Source: Ottelia alismoides
Lineage: Eukaryota; Streptophyta; Magnoliopsida; Alismatales; Hydrocharitaceae
DNA length: 64,000 nt
Direction: 5' to 3'
NCBI GenBank assembly: GCA_037367405.1
Contig: JAZKJV010008883.1
Coordinates: 744,001 to 808,000 of the forward strand
Shown here: one piece after another, positions 1-11,761 of the stretch
Layout: every line of letters starts with the position of its first letter
How positions within the stretch are numbered: position 1 is the first letter of the stretch
Notes under the pieces: model-generated
What the model saw: the letters and a program-made list of their open reading frames with translations, nothing else
What the model was told of the DNA's origin: nothing
Database searches by the model: none
Position numbers and translations under genes: made by a program

Positions 1-1519
1 AATCCTGGCCATTCAACCATGTTGCGCCTCCAGCCGTTCGATGAAGGCCAAGTTCTTATCCTCACCGTAGATCGGCAAAGGGGTATCCAGCTTCTAGGTC
101 TCGCCACGTATCCAAGTGAAGGATGGAGCGACATCCGATCCAGCCTATTAAGGTGTAAATTGCATATATACCCTTGTCCTTTTTTGTATTTAATTATTAG
201 TTGTGTAAATAAAATATTACGTGTAAATAAAATAGGGCATTTTGCATGTAGGCCCTTGTAATTTTTTATATTTACGTTTTGGTCCTTACCAGCATCGCGT
301 GTAGTCCTAATGTGATGCTGAAAATTTTGCTTAGAACCCTTTGGTATTTTTGAATATTGTAAAATAGTTCCATAACTTTAAATAAATATTTTATTCTATT
401 GGAAAAATTGCAATGTGTCCCCTGAACTTTTATTTATTTGCAGTTATGCCCGTGTTAGGTCATTTATTTTTGTGACTTTTATTTAATTATTAAAATTAGC
501 TACCTAGCTCCTGAAAATCCCACAAAAATAGGATTAGACGCTTCATGCCTTGTAGATTCACGTCACGTATCCACTTTGCATTTTTTGCATTTAATCTATT
601 TATGAAAATTGAAAAGGAGCTTAAATAAACCTTGTCTAATTTATAAAATATCAAAAAATATAAAAACTTTTTGAAAAATTCCAAAAAAATTATATATGGT
701 ATGTTTTGATATTTATTGAGTCTAGAAAACAAAAACCCTTAAAAAGAGTAAAAGAAAACTAAAAAAATCAAAAAGCTCCAAAATCCAACAAAATATAAAA
801 ATTCTACAAAAATATCAAAAATATGTTTTTATTTTTATAATATTTATATATTATTATTTATGTATTAAAATTAATTTCGGTAAATTTGGGACTTAATTAT
901 TATTTTTAAAAACCCAAATTAGTTTCGGATTATGTATTAATCCCATTATTGGGATATTTTTTACTTTAAAAATATATAAAAATTAGTAAAAAATTTTGGA
1001 AAATATAAAAACATTAGAAAAATACTAAAAACCCAAAAACATTTTATTTTATGAATTTTATATATATTTAATAATACTATAAATATATTTCTATTCATTA
1101 TCTAAATAAAGCCTTATATAGGCTATATTTTTTATTTTGTAAAAGAAAAGATAAAATATAAAAAGAAAATATAAAATCGGAAAATTAAAATCAAATATAA
1201 AAATATAAAATAAAAAATAAAATAAAGTAACTGAAAATTAAAAAACCCACAAAAACAATAACATGGACAAGAAAAGGATTGAATAATTTTGTGCATTCAT
1301 TTTTGCCACCAATGGTTTGCTCCCAGTGTTCGACACTCTACGTATGCTTAAACGCTATACACATTTGCTTATAGAGTTATAATAAATTTTAACTCCACAT
1401 TTTTGAGATTTAATTGCTTTATTCATATTGTGGGTTAATTGCTGAATAACCGAGGATTTTTGAGTAGTCACTTCAGCGATTGGATATTTATCTAGACCCT
1501 TGTAAATTCTCAGTTATCA
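1..1519 (+). mobile_element. Element A, 5' LTR (3' portion only)
   Basis: Positions 1-1519 align along their length with about 9990-11761. The upstream boundary lies outside the window. The LTR ends in TTATCA just before a primer binding site, so it is the 5' LTR of a plus-strand Ty3/gypsy-type element. The sequence is AT-rich, and its ORFs are chance frames. The copy near 9990-11761 carries a MITE that is absent here. Confidence 0.85.
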
Positions 1520-1521
1520 GA

Positions 1522-1539
1522 TGGCGCCGTTGTCGAGGA
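1522..1539 (+). other. Primer binding site of element A
   Basis: TGGCGCCGTTGTCGAGGA begins 2 nt after the LTR end. It matches the tRNA-Asp-type primer binding site common in plant Ty3/gypsy elements of the Tat/Athila group, with an A where related copies in this window (34928-34945) have G. It fixes the plus orientation of element A. Confidence 0.85.
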
Positions 1540-3439
1540 GCAACGTCGTTTGGGGATATATTGATTTATTTGATTCTTCGATCGTGTCCATAGTTATTTA
1601 TTTATTTGCATTGTTTATTGATAATTATTGTGACTTTTCTAACCATCTCCTTTGTTTGACTTTGATGCGAGGGACCGTTGCGCGACGGAGGATTTCCTAG
1701 GAGAACTTACGCACCCGAGCAAGGCGAAGCCAGCTTTCAGACCTAGCCAGCAGGAGAGAGCACCAAAGTAAAATTGAGGAGGATTTTGCAGAGTAGTCTA
1801 ACATTTTTGCATTATTTATTATTATGTATATTCATGAGAGAGAGAGATAGACACTTGGCATGTAATAATTGGACTTACTACCGACACTCCGACTTCCCGA
1901 GGTCCAGTGTCCGATGGATTGTTCCCTCGGGGGCCTCGATGACATTTTTTGTTTTTTTATTTTTATTTTTATTACTTTGTGTGATTGAGCCCAATTTTAA
2001 GATTGCTTGGCGTAGACTAAGGTCCAAGCACCTAATATGTGCATGTACCTATAGATTCGATTTGGACTTAGTCAATTTTGAAATAATGTTCTTCACGCTA
2101 ATAGCATCATGTATCTAGGGCGATTTCCTCGTATTGCATTTCATATAGCATAGGTTTCAATTCTGTTCTACATCACGTATAGAAAGAGCTGGGAAGCACT
2201 GTAAGTCCTCTTACTTTGCATGCATCATCGATTTCCAACTTGCATGGCTTTTCCGATCCTCTCCCTCTGATTTTGACCACTTAGGATGCTTGATGGAAAT
2301 TGGAACCCTGTTAGGCATGTGCATTAAAAAATAACAAAAAAAGGTGATAACCAGAATAAAATCAGGACTGTTAAATATACTTGATCTCTAAAATAAAATG
2401 TAATGGATTCCTTGTCTTGGGGAGAGCAACCCCCTCAGTATTTGAGCATTTACTCCTACGTACATGCTAACGATTAGTGCCCCGATCCCAAGCCTAATTC
2501 CGATGTGTACAACTTTCTATGATCACCTTACTCTAAAATCTACAAGATAAAAGACCACATCTTGGTCTTCACTGTGTTGAGTAGGTGAATTGGGGGTTTG
2601 CTTTGTGTATTGATTGTGACTTGGTGTCCATTTGCTTTTTTTATCTCTTTGAGTTATCGGTCCGTCCTTGTGAGTCATGCATTTTTCATCTTTGAGTCTC
2701 TCTACCTGTCTTATACATATATCTCCTCATTTGCATTGAGTCATGATATTGGCGCTTGAGCTCAATCATCTTCGCCAGATCCTTCGTCTCCCTTCTTGCT
2801 CACGCTCCTCGTGTCCCCCATATCATCTCTTCTTCTACCCGGGATTGTTGTGCTTTCCGATATAGCCCGCATCGAGGATTTCAACTTCTCTTGATGATTA
2901 GAATAAGTCAGGCACGATTTTGAGGTTACTGAGATTGAGACCTTACTCTCGGTGGATTTGATTTCGATACGTGCATAGTGGCTTATTGAAGACTTTGATG
3001 GTGCACGATAAGTGGGTGCGATTCTTTATTGAGGATTTAGATCTCGCACATCGGATTGAGGATGTGATCTTTGTTGACGATTCAATGATGATTTTCTGAG
3101 CATTGATTGATCTCTCTCGTTTAAGGTTCAAACCATCTTAATTTTGAAGCTGATTGACTATCTTGATTTGTATTTGATAGTGATGATGTGCGGAACCCAT
3201 ATGATCCCGCTCATCTTCTTGATTGACCCATCCTCAATCTCTTGCTTTTATCATCCACCTCTGGCACTTTGTGGATTCCTGATTATTTTTCATGCCATCT
3301 CAGTCAGATTGGATTGACCTGAGGGACGTACTGCAGTTGATCTGCTCATTTTCCCCCTCACATGATCTTATGCCCTCCGGTTTAATTGATTAATGATTTT
3401 TTAGGACCTGAAATTCGATGCCAGCATTCCCAAGACTTG

Positions 3440-4640
3440 ATTGACCTAGCTTGCATGACTCCCCGAGGACTATCTGCGGGAGGATGCGACACATTCTTTA
3501 CAATCGGTTTCATACATTGACTCTGTCTCCATCCTGTTGGAGCCCGAAACCACATCGCTGATTTCACTATTCGGCCTCCCTGCTGATTGTGTGCCCGATC
3601 TGTAGGTGCACGGGGCCAATCTTCTCAGACTCCTTTGAACCCGCTCACCTTGACGGTCCTCGCAAGGTTGAGCCTCACTGTTTCTAATCATTCCTTGCCT
3701 ACTTCATAGTTCTTTCTGAGGGTTATCTGCGAGAGACTATGATACCTTGTTCGATCTGTAGTCTCTTCTACTAATAGATGATGTGTCGTCTACAGAGACC
3801 ATTACGATTGACTCCTTTAAGTCCTTTCTCTCCTTGATGGCCCTCGCAAGGATGAGGTATGATCTGACCATTCCATGCTTAGCTTGCATTGTTCCTCGAG
3901 GACTATCTGCGGGAAAATGCAACACTTTTTTACGCTCGGTTTCCATTGCTGATTGTGTCTCCTCTTTGATGGAGCACGGAGCCGAGTCGTCTGATATGCT
4001 TTCGGTCCCTGCTACCTCGATGTTTACCCGATCTGTTGGATCATGGGACCCATCTGACTTGACTCCTTTAAGTTTGCTCGCCTTGACGATCCTCACAAGG
4101 ACGAGCCATCTTCCTCCGGTTATTTCACTGCTTAGTTGACAGTATGCTCCCTAAGGGTTGTCTGCGGGACGCTGCCACACTTTCTTGATTTGTCGGTCTC
4201 TTCTGCTGGCAGACGATTTGTCGCCTACCGAGATCGCTACTGTGATTCATTTGATGGATCAGGATCCTTTGAACCCGCTCATCTTGACGACCCTCGCAGG
4301 GGTGAGCTTCTACTCTGATTATTCATTGACTAGCAAGTACTACTCTCCGAGGGTTATCTGCGAGAGGGTACATCATATTTTCGGTACGCAGCTTCCCTTA
4401 TGGTGTCTTCTGTCTAATGGGGCACGAAGTCGAGTCTGCTGATATTGTTACTCGGTCTCCTCCCTGGTCGTGTCTCCTTTATGTTGGAAGCACGGAGTCG
4501 AGCCTTTTGTATACTTTGGATCTTAGACTCATCTATGTCCACTCACCTTGATTACCCTCACAGGGCAGAGCCCTTGTATGTGGTGTTCGGTGTGTTCTTG
4601 TGACCTTCTGATTTTATGCCCACCGGATACCACACCGTTG
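3440..4640 (+). repeat. Degenerate tandem repeat, about five copies of 180-270 bp
   Basis: Two motifs alternate. Forms of GAGG(A/G)(C/T)TATCTGCG(G/A)GA recur at about 3463, 3719, 3897, 4151 and 4350. Forms of CTTGACG(G/A)(T/C)CCTCGCAAGG recur at about 3650, 3835, 4080, 4283 and 4550. Between them are recurring phrases such as GGAGCACGGAGCCGAGTC. The spacing is irregular (about 180-270 bp). ORFs over this stretch change frame from copy to copy, so it looks non-coding. Confidence 0.7.
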
Positions 4641-5050
4641 CATTAGGAAAGTCTCATGTCTTCCTGTTTATAACTTTCGGAGACAATGATTGACTTGGAG
4701 GAGTATATCCTGTTCCTTTTCCCTCCAGGTCTTAAAGTATCGACTATGATCTCACATTCCCTCCTTACGATCGATGTTCTGCTTTCACTACCGATCCCTG
4801 GTTTAGTTTTCGATTCCTTGTCCTCGGTAGCTGACACCCACATGATTGTCCATCAGGGTGTCTTTTCACCTTCTGATTGTGTCCTCGTTCTCATAGGGAA
4901 ATGATGACATGAGCATGGTATTCACTTGCCAGATACCGTCCTGTACCTCATCTATCTGTACTTGTTGTGCATATATGTTTTATCTTCTATTCCATCTTTC
5001 TCCCGCATGTTATGTGTGTCCCAGACCTATCGCCATATCTTTGTGTCTAC

Positions 5051-5680
5051 ACTTAGGGCGTACCTTGCCCTAAGTATAGGGGGTACACACCGTGTTGTTC
5101 TTTCTATGTCCTATTTTGTCACTCCTGTTGTTGCCTATACTTAGGAATATCTCACCCTAAGTATAGCGGGAGTGATGTGTACATTCTTCACGATCTTTTC
5201 GTCCATCTGTATATATCTATCTTTTCTTCTTTTCTTTCTCATTTTTCTTTTTCTACAGAAAAGGTGTCGCCCCTTGGTGTCAGTTTTCTGTACGTAGGAC
5301 ATACTTTGTCCTAAGTATAGGGGGTGTACTCTGATTCATTCATTCATTGATCCCCTCCACCATCTCCTCTCTTGTTAATTTGCTCTGCTATACTTAGGGA
5401 TATTTCACCCTAAGTATAGGGGGAGATAGCTAGAGATGTGATTTCTTTATTCCCACTCGTGACCCTCCCTGCGTTGTGTACAATCTGCTATACTTAGAAT
5501 TCTTTGATCCTAAGTATAGGGGGTCGGTCACCTTCTTATTCATTTATCTCTTCATTCTTTTATTCCTTATTCTTTCGATCGTTGTAGTATAGGCTTTTCT
5601 ATACTCGGTGCGAGTTATGTCTTCTCTTTTCTCTTCGATCTATGAGGACATAGCTCATGCTAAGTATAGGGTGGTTGTAT
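5051..5680 (+). repeat. Array of six hairpins with polypurine-tract-like arms (element A)
   Basis: Six imperfect palindromes of the form CTATACTTAGG, loop, CCTAAGTATAG followed by GGGGG lie at about 5051-5083, 5135-5169, 5291-5324, 5388-5423, 5488-5523 and 5599-5682. The last has a longer outer stem (GAGTTATGTC pairing with GACATAGCTC). The right arm plus its G run equals the element's true PPT at 7575-7586. Each hairpin has a positional counterpart in element C. Confidence 0.85.
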
Positions 5681-5759
5681 ATACTCTGTATATACTTTGG
5701 CCATAACTCGTACTTTCGTATAATTAATAATAAATATGGTTAAAAATACTATATATATA

Positions 5760-6430
5760 ATTCATTAAAATTCATTTAATAAAAACAGTCATTCCTCAAA
5801 TTGTTTTTATATTTACTGATTAATAAATCAATTTAAAAATATTTTTGCAAAATGATTTGAAAAATGGTGTGAACTGTTTGGAAAACTTTTTGTGAAATGT
5901 TTTCATCCTTTGTAAAAATATTTTTGAATTGCAAAAATTATTTCCTTTGTGTGAATTAAAAGATTAGAAAACCTAGCTGTAAATGGTTTGGAAAATATTT
6001 TGTAAAAAATAGTTTGAAAAATGTATATACATTGTTTGAAAAATCTTTGCGAATTAGTTTTCAAATGTGTGTAAATATTTGCAAAAATTATTGTGTACTA
6101 TAGTTTTGAAAATTGTTTTCAAATCAATTTGAGGAATGAGTGTATCATTAAAATAAGAATAAAATAAGTATATAAATCAAAATAAAATTCTTTATCAATT
6201 GTATAAATGTACATACAAAAATCACTTTGTTTAAACATATAATTCTTTGAAATTATTGAGGCTTGTAAATAAATAAAAAAAGCACGCCCGTGTAAATAGT
6301 TGTAAATATTTTATACTTTGTGTTCTCAAATTCTTTTTATTTGCAAAAATTCTTTTTGTAAAAAGATTCTTTGATTTTTAAATTCTTTGTGAAAAAATAC
6401 ATCATTCATTGTGCATAGCATTTGCATATC
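5760..6430 (+). repeat. Low-complexity TTTGCAAA/TTTGAAAA stretch
   Basis: Loosely repeated motifs of the form TTTG(C/A)AAAATNNTTTG run for about 650 nt between the hairpin array and the conserved block. Elements E (29040-29830, TTTACAAA version) and C (57800-58500) have the same kind of tract in the same position. No coding sign. Confidence 0.6.
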
Positions 6431-6439
6431 ATTAATATT

Positions 6440-7390
6440 CTTTGATTGAGCTTGATGATTGAACTAGTCCAATAAAGTCGAAGATTGGAGCTTGGTTGGA
6501 ACTTACTGCATCTAACCGCACTGGAACCTTATGGGAACTAGGTTTAAGGTACTTTAAGTCCATTAGGACTTAATTCTTTGAGACTCAGGGCTAGGTTCTT
6601 GTCACCTCAACTGACTAACTAGAACTTTTCGAGACACACGATGACTCTTGTCGCTCATGACCTAACTTGGACAGTTGCACCTTTCACTTGGCTCAACTTA
6701 GTTAGAGTGGTGAGGGTGGTGGATTTGCCAGTCTGAGATGTACACGAGTGGAAACATTCGTCCTCATCTAGGGAGGGAAGTGCACCCCAACCTGGTCCAG
6801 TTTCAATGAAGTCTAAAGACAGGAGAGTGTGGGTTACAATAAAGCTTCAAAAGAGGGATAGTCTTTTGGCTCAAGAGGAAAAACTCCTTATGTAAATATT
6901 GTTGTGAATAGTATGATTAAAAAAACTCCAAAAAAGTGAACATGCTTGAAAATATAAATAAAATGCATGCCGGAGTACGCATATATGTTATATAGAAAAT
7001 AAGCAAGCTTGAGCATCAAAGTTATACCATGTGAGCCTGCAGTGGGATGACTTGACTACACTGGTCTTGCATCCCAGGATAGGTAGCTACACTGGCTATT
7101 GTCCATTCTTTTCTCCACCTCCTCCTCTAGAGTTGGATGCCACTTGAACTTAGAAGGGAATACCCCGCTCCTTGAGGGCAGAGGGCTGGATTGGGGAATC
7201 ATTGGGTCATCATTCTGGAGAAGTCAGCCTCTTTGTCATTTCAGTTGGGGAGAGCCACCATCACTTACACTCTACAAGTCAGCTTCATAGTCATAAGTGT
7301 TTGCGTATGATGTAGGCTAGTTCTGACCTGGATATTGAGGTGGGTTGAACCGAGTTCTGTAACTCTCGAAGACTTTTGAGTTTTAAATTT
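6440..7390 (+). other. Conserved non-coding block upstream of the PPT (element A)
   Basis: This sequence matches the reverse strand of element C (about 56700-57770) and, less well, element E (about 27990-28990). Shared phrases include AAGATTGGAGCTTGGTT, GGGATAGTC near AAGCTTCAAAAGAG, and GACTTGACTACACTGGTCTTG. No reading frame is kept open across the copies, so conservation appears to act on the nucleic acid. Confidence 0.6.
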
Positions 7391-7574
7391 GGTTCCCAAT
7401 CAGGTTCCACACACATTCGCACATCAAGGTCTAACCGGAGCTCCAAACTCTGATTTTATAAGGACAAGTTTTACAACTGAAAGCAATTCTCTTCACTCTT
7501 TCTTTTTCTTTAATTCTTATTTATTATTCTTTTTGTACTTATTGCATAAGTATTTTATAGGGACTAGCAAAGGC

Positions 7575-7586
7575 AAGTATAGGGGG
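7575..7586 (+). other. Polypurine tract of element A
   Basis: AAGTATAGGGGG lies directly before the 3' LTR start TAATGAATC. The tract is the expected plus-strand priming site. The T-A-A start is probably a mutated TGATGAATC, as seen in the other elements here. Confidence 0.85.
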
Positions 7587-8923
7587 TAATGAATCTCCAT
7601 TTCATCACCTTTATTCTATCATTTTGGCCTTAAAAACCCTAGCTACTGCATGTAAATAGCATTAATTTGCACATAATAGCATCCATTAGTTATTGTATTT
7701 ATTGTACATAAAATAAGATTTTTAATGCCAAAATTATAGAATAAAGAGAAGAAAAGAAAAAGGAATAAAATATTGAAAATATTTTATGACCCTAAACCCC
7801 AAGACCAAGGCAAGAATTGACTTGGTTGATAAGGAATAAAGTAGGGGGAGATAAGGGCCAAAAATAGAATAAATACCTCATTTTATTTAGTCATTAATTA
7901 TGCAGTTTTGAAACCTATTTTATTCTTTATTAATTAGCTATCAAATAAAGAAACTTTGTACATAAAAGTTGTAGATAATAACGTAAAATAAAAATACAAA
8001 ATTGAGTTTGTGCAAAAATAATGTACATTATTCATTTTATACGTAGAATAAAAAGCCAAAAACCAAACTTCACAGCCCAAATCTTTCAAATAAAAACTCA
8101 AAACATAGCAAAATCACCTCTAACTGTATATAACATTTCAAGAGCTATTTATTGGTGGTGATTTATAATTTTTGGAGTTACTGTGTAGAAGTTAGGTTTT
8201 GGGCCCCTATTGTACAATCTATCGATTAAATTTAATTTATTCATTATTCATTATTTTTACAAATTCATATTTTTATAATTTTGTAAATATTATTTATTAC
8301 ATAAGTTCAGACTAAAATTATAATAAAATCAAAAGGAGAATAGAAAATAAAATAAGTCTATAGAATTACATAGACAAAATACACGTGTTATTATATGTAT
8401 ATAAATAAAAGGGAAATATATTCTTTCAATTCTTTATTCTTTTTTATATTGTAAATATTATACATATTCTATTAAAAATATAAAACTAAAATAAAACTCA
8501 TTAAGATACATTAAAATAAAATAGTATACATAAAACATAGGTAAAACAACTATCAATATACCTATATAATACACATACTTTTTTTTGGAAATCATATAAA
8601 AATATATCTATACTCATAAAAATAAGTTATAAATAAATAAAGTATTAGAATAAAATGATAGAATAAAATATACAAAATAAAAATAAAAATATACAAAATA
8701 CAGGTGAATATACATATAAATAAGCCATTAAAAATAAAAATTTAATAAAATACATCAAAAAATAAATAAAAATCGTAATAAAATACTACATTAAATAATG
8801 AACATTTTTATTTTATACACAAAAATTAATAAAATCATTTACTATTTTAAATTAATTATTTTGAAATAAAATTGTTGTTTTGTCTTTTAGCGGCCCGAGC
8901 TGGACCAATCACAGGCCGTGGGC

Positions 8924-8940
8924 GTTGACCTATGGTCAAC
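8924..8940 (+). promoter_or_regulatory. Inverted W-box pair in LTR of element A
   Basis: GTTGACCTATGGTCAAC holds two TTGACC cores facing each other 3 nt apart. TTGAC(C/T) is the WRKY-binding W-box. Comparable pairs occur at similar depth in the LTRs of C and E. Confidence 0.5.
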
Positions 8941-10272
8941 TGTCCCATCTGCTGCCTGGAGCGTCAGAACCGTATCTTCCCCGTGATTTCTTCCTTTTTT
9001 CCCGTACGCTCTATTGATCAATCAACCCCGATTTCTTCATGACATTTTATCATTGATATCTTGTGATTCTCGTCGAGATCTAGGAGCCTTTGTGTATTTC
9101 ATCGATTCGTTAATATCGACCGGTCAATAAGGGTGCATGTACATGTCAATAAATAAAACCTCCCTCCTCCATTAGCAAATTTGGGCATTCCCTTAATACT
9201 AAGTCCCCACTTTTGGTCTAGTGTGACTCTATGTGACAGATGAAGCTCCCCTGGAGGATTTGCACGGGTTAATGGACCAAGGAGGTGCACCGAAAGTCGT
9301 CTCCGGCAACCTCTGCTCCCTGGCGTCACAACTAGGTTTGAGATGCACCGTTTATCATATTTAGCTTAGGTTTAATGGTAGGATTGTTTTTATGCATTTT
9401 AGTTTGTAATTTACAAAGTTAATTAGTTAGGTTGGCTTGATTCGAAGTTCGCTGGAGCTCTGCTCCAGCGAACATTTCACTGTTCAAACCACCAGTTCCG
9501 ACCTGCTCCTCACCTCACCTTCGTTCCCTTTCGCTTTCTCCACCTCCCAACCACCATAGACCAACCGTAATCCCCTCGATTATGTGAATCGAAGCTTCTC
9601 CACCACCCATTGCCGGAGCTTCATCGTCCACCTCATTTCTCACGCAAAGCAGCTTCATGTTTGATCGAGGTCGAAGCCCTCGAGCCACCTGTTCTTTCTG
9701 TGCAGGTTATGCGCTTGAAGGAGCTCTTCTGGGCTCACATTGACCTGACACAAGGTTCCTGGAGGTGCTCTTTTTTCCCGAGCTCGCCTGACCTCTTCGG
9801 ACCTCCAGGCGCCTTGTTGAGTATATCAGCGGTTGCGGAACGACTCCCCGGACAGGTAGACACCATAGCCATCGCCAAAAGCCACCGGAGGAGGGACAGA
9901 ATTGAAGACGATGCTCGGGGAAGAAGCCCTTCTTCCCTGTTCTTTGTGGACAGCAGCAGCCGTCGGATGGAGCTCCCCTCCAGTTCTAATCCTGGTCGTT
10001 CAACCATGCCACGCCTCCAGCCATTCGATGAAGGCCATGATCTCATCCTCACCGTAGATCGGCGAAGGGGTATCCAGCTTCCAAGTCTCGCAACGTGTCC
10101 AAGTGAAGGATGGAGCACCGTCCGATCCATCCTATTAAGGGGTAAATTACATATATACCCCTACCTTTCTATATTTAATTATTAGTTCTGTAAATTAAAT
10201 ATAACGTGTAAATAAAATTGGGCATTTTCCATGTAGGCCCTTGTATTTTTTATATTTGCATTTTGGTCATTG

Positions 10273-10305
10273 CCAGCGTCACGTGTAGTCCTCACGTGAT
10301 GCTGG
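10273..10305 (+). promoter_or_regulatory. CACGTG palindrome in 3' LTR of element A
   Basis: Two CACGTG cores, in CCAGCGTCACGTG and CACGTGATGCTGG, pair around a 7-nt centre. The 5' LTR copy at about 290-322 is degraded at its CG and TG positions. CACGTG is the G-box/E-box core bound by plant bZIP and bHLH factors. Confidence 0.5.
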
Positions 10306-10867
10306 AAATTTTGCTTAGAACACCCTAGCATTTTTTAATTATTGTAAAATAGTTCAAGAATATTAAATAAATATTTTATTCTTTTGGGAAAACTACAATG
10401 TGTCCCCCTAAACTTTTATTTATTTGCAGTTATGCCCCTGCTAGGCCATTTATTTTTGTGACTTCTATCTACTTATTAAAAGTAGCTACCACCTCCTAAA
10501 AATCCACAAAAATAGGATTAGATGCTCCATGCCTTGTAGATTCATGCCACGTGTCCACTTTGCATTGTTTGCATTTAATCTATTTATTAAAATTGAAAAT
10601 GAGCTTAAATAAACCCTGTCTAATTTATAAAATACCAAAAAATATAAAACCTTTTTGAAAAATTTCAATATATATATATATGGTATATTGTGATAATTAT
10701 TGAGTCCAGAAAACAAAAACCCCTAAAAAATAGTAAAAGAAAACTAAAAAAATTAGAAAGCTCCAAAATCTAACAAAAAATTATAAAAAATCTACAAAAA
10801 TACCAAAAATATGTTTTCATGTTTTATAATTATTTATATATTATTATTATTTATGTGCTAAAATCAA

Positions 10868-11108
10868 GGTATTTTTACTTGATAAACCCTATAAACTTTA
10901 TCAATTACCTCCACGACCTTTGAAATAACCTAATTCCCCCTTTGACCCTGTAAACTTGCCAACTCTTACCCTATGAACCCTCCGGGTAATCTGTTTGAAG
11001 CCCGTGGGGGTTCTAAGGGTAATTAACAAGGTCGATGGGGAAATTACGTTGTGCAAAAGGTCGTAGAGATAATTTAATAAGTTTATAAGGTATGTCGGGT
11101 ACAAATCC
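10868..11108. mobile_element. Mutator-type MITE inserted in the 3' LTR of element A
   Basis: A 241-bp sequence present in the 3' LTR but absent from the matching place in the 5' LTR (about 865-880), which serves as the empty site. Its ends are imperfect inverted repeats of about 75 bp (for example CCTATAAACTT near 10888 against the complement of 11075-11095; CACGACCTTT against AAAGGTCGTAG), and the whole element tends to fold back. It is flanked by CTAAAATCAA (10858-10867) and CTAAAATTAA (11109-11118), a 9-10 bp duplication with one mismatch, as expected for Mutator-type transposition. It has no coding capacity. Confidence 0.7.
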
Positions 11109-11761
11109 CTAAAATTAATCTGGGTAATTTTGGGACTTAAATATTATTTTTAAAACCTAAATTAGTTTCGGATTATGTATTAATCCCATTATTGGGATAT
11201 TTTTTACTTTAAAAATATATAAAAATAGTAAAGAATTCTGGAAAAATACAAAAGCATTAGAAAAATATTAAAAAAACCAAAAACATTTTATTTTATGAAT
11301 TTTATCTATATTTAATAATAGTGAAAATATATTCTATGTATTACCTAAATAAAGCCTTATATAGACTATATTGTTTTTATTTTATAAAAGAAAAGATAAA
11401 ATATAAAAAGAAGATATAAAATCAGAAAATTAAAAATCAAATATAAAAAAATATAAAAAAAATAAAATTAAAAAATTAAAAATTAAAAAACCCACAAAAA
11501 TAATAACATGGACAAGAAAAGGATTGAATACTTCTGTGCATTCATTTTTGCCCCCAACCGTTTGCTCCCGTGTTCGACACTCTACGTATGCTTACACGCT
11601 ATACACATTAGCTTGTAGAGTTATAATAAATTTTAACTCCACATTTTTGAGATTTAAATCTTTATTCAAATTGTGGGTTAATTGCTGAATAACCAAGAAT
11701 TTTTTAGTGGTCACTTTAACGATTGGATATTATCTAGGCCCTCGAAAGTTCTAAGTTATCA

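Larger units (their letters stand above)
1520..7586 (+). mobile_element. Element A internal region, non-autonomous
   Basis: About 6.1 kb between the primer binding site and the polypurine tract. I found no gag, protease, reverse transcriptase, RNase H or integrase in any frame; the longest ORFs are about 119 aa and unlike known proteins. In order it holds a leader (about 1540-3400), a degenerate tandem repeat (3440-4640), a hairpin array (5051-5680), a low-complexity stretch (5760-6430) and a block conserved in elements C and E (6440-7586). This is the layout of a large retrotransposon derivative that depends on proteins supplied in trans. It could instead be a decayed autonomous element, but no pol remnant is visible. 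Confidence 0.75.
7587..11761 (+). mobile_element. Element A, 3' LTR
   Basis: A 4175-bp LTR running from the polypurine tract to TTATCA at 11761, after which the flanking gag of element F begins. Its last 1.77 kb pair with 1-1519, apart from a MITE insertion. It starts with the palindromic terminus TAATGAAT, 5 nt, TTTCATCA. A GC-richer island (about 8890-10140) interrupts AT-rich sequence and gives ORFs up to 191 aa on both strands; these look like chance frames. The duplication at its outer end would be CCTCC, but the partner lies outside the window. Confidence 0.85.

Noticed and set aside
1774..2118. 114-aa plus-strand ORF after the leader of A
   Set aside because: Leu/Phe-rich without a gag motif and not shared by C or E.
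3737..4139. Opposed 118-119 aa ORFs in element A
   Set aside because: They fall on the degenerate tandem repeat and change frame from copy to copy.
5051..5680. CRISPR-like array of short repeats with spacers
   Set aside because: The units are palindromes with drifting arms, uneven spacing and a position fixed within retrotransposons; this is plant nuclear DNA.
9610..10185. 191-aa plus-strand ORF with a 131-aa ORF opposite
   Set aside because: It lies inside the 3' LTR of A, in its GC-rich island, has no family resemblance, and the 5' LTR copy is not open in the same frame.
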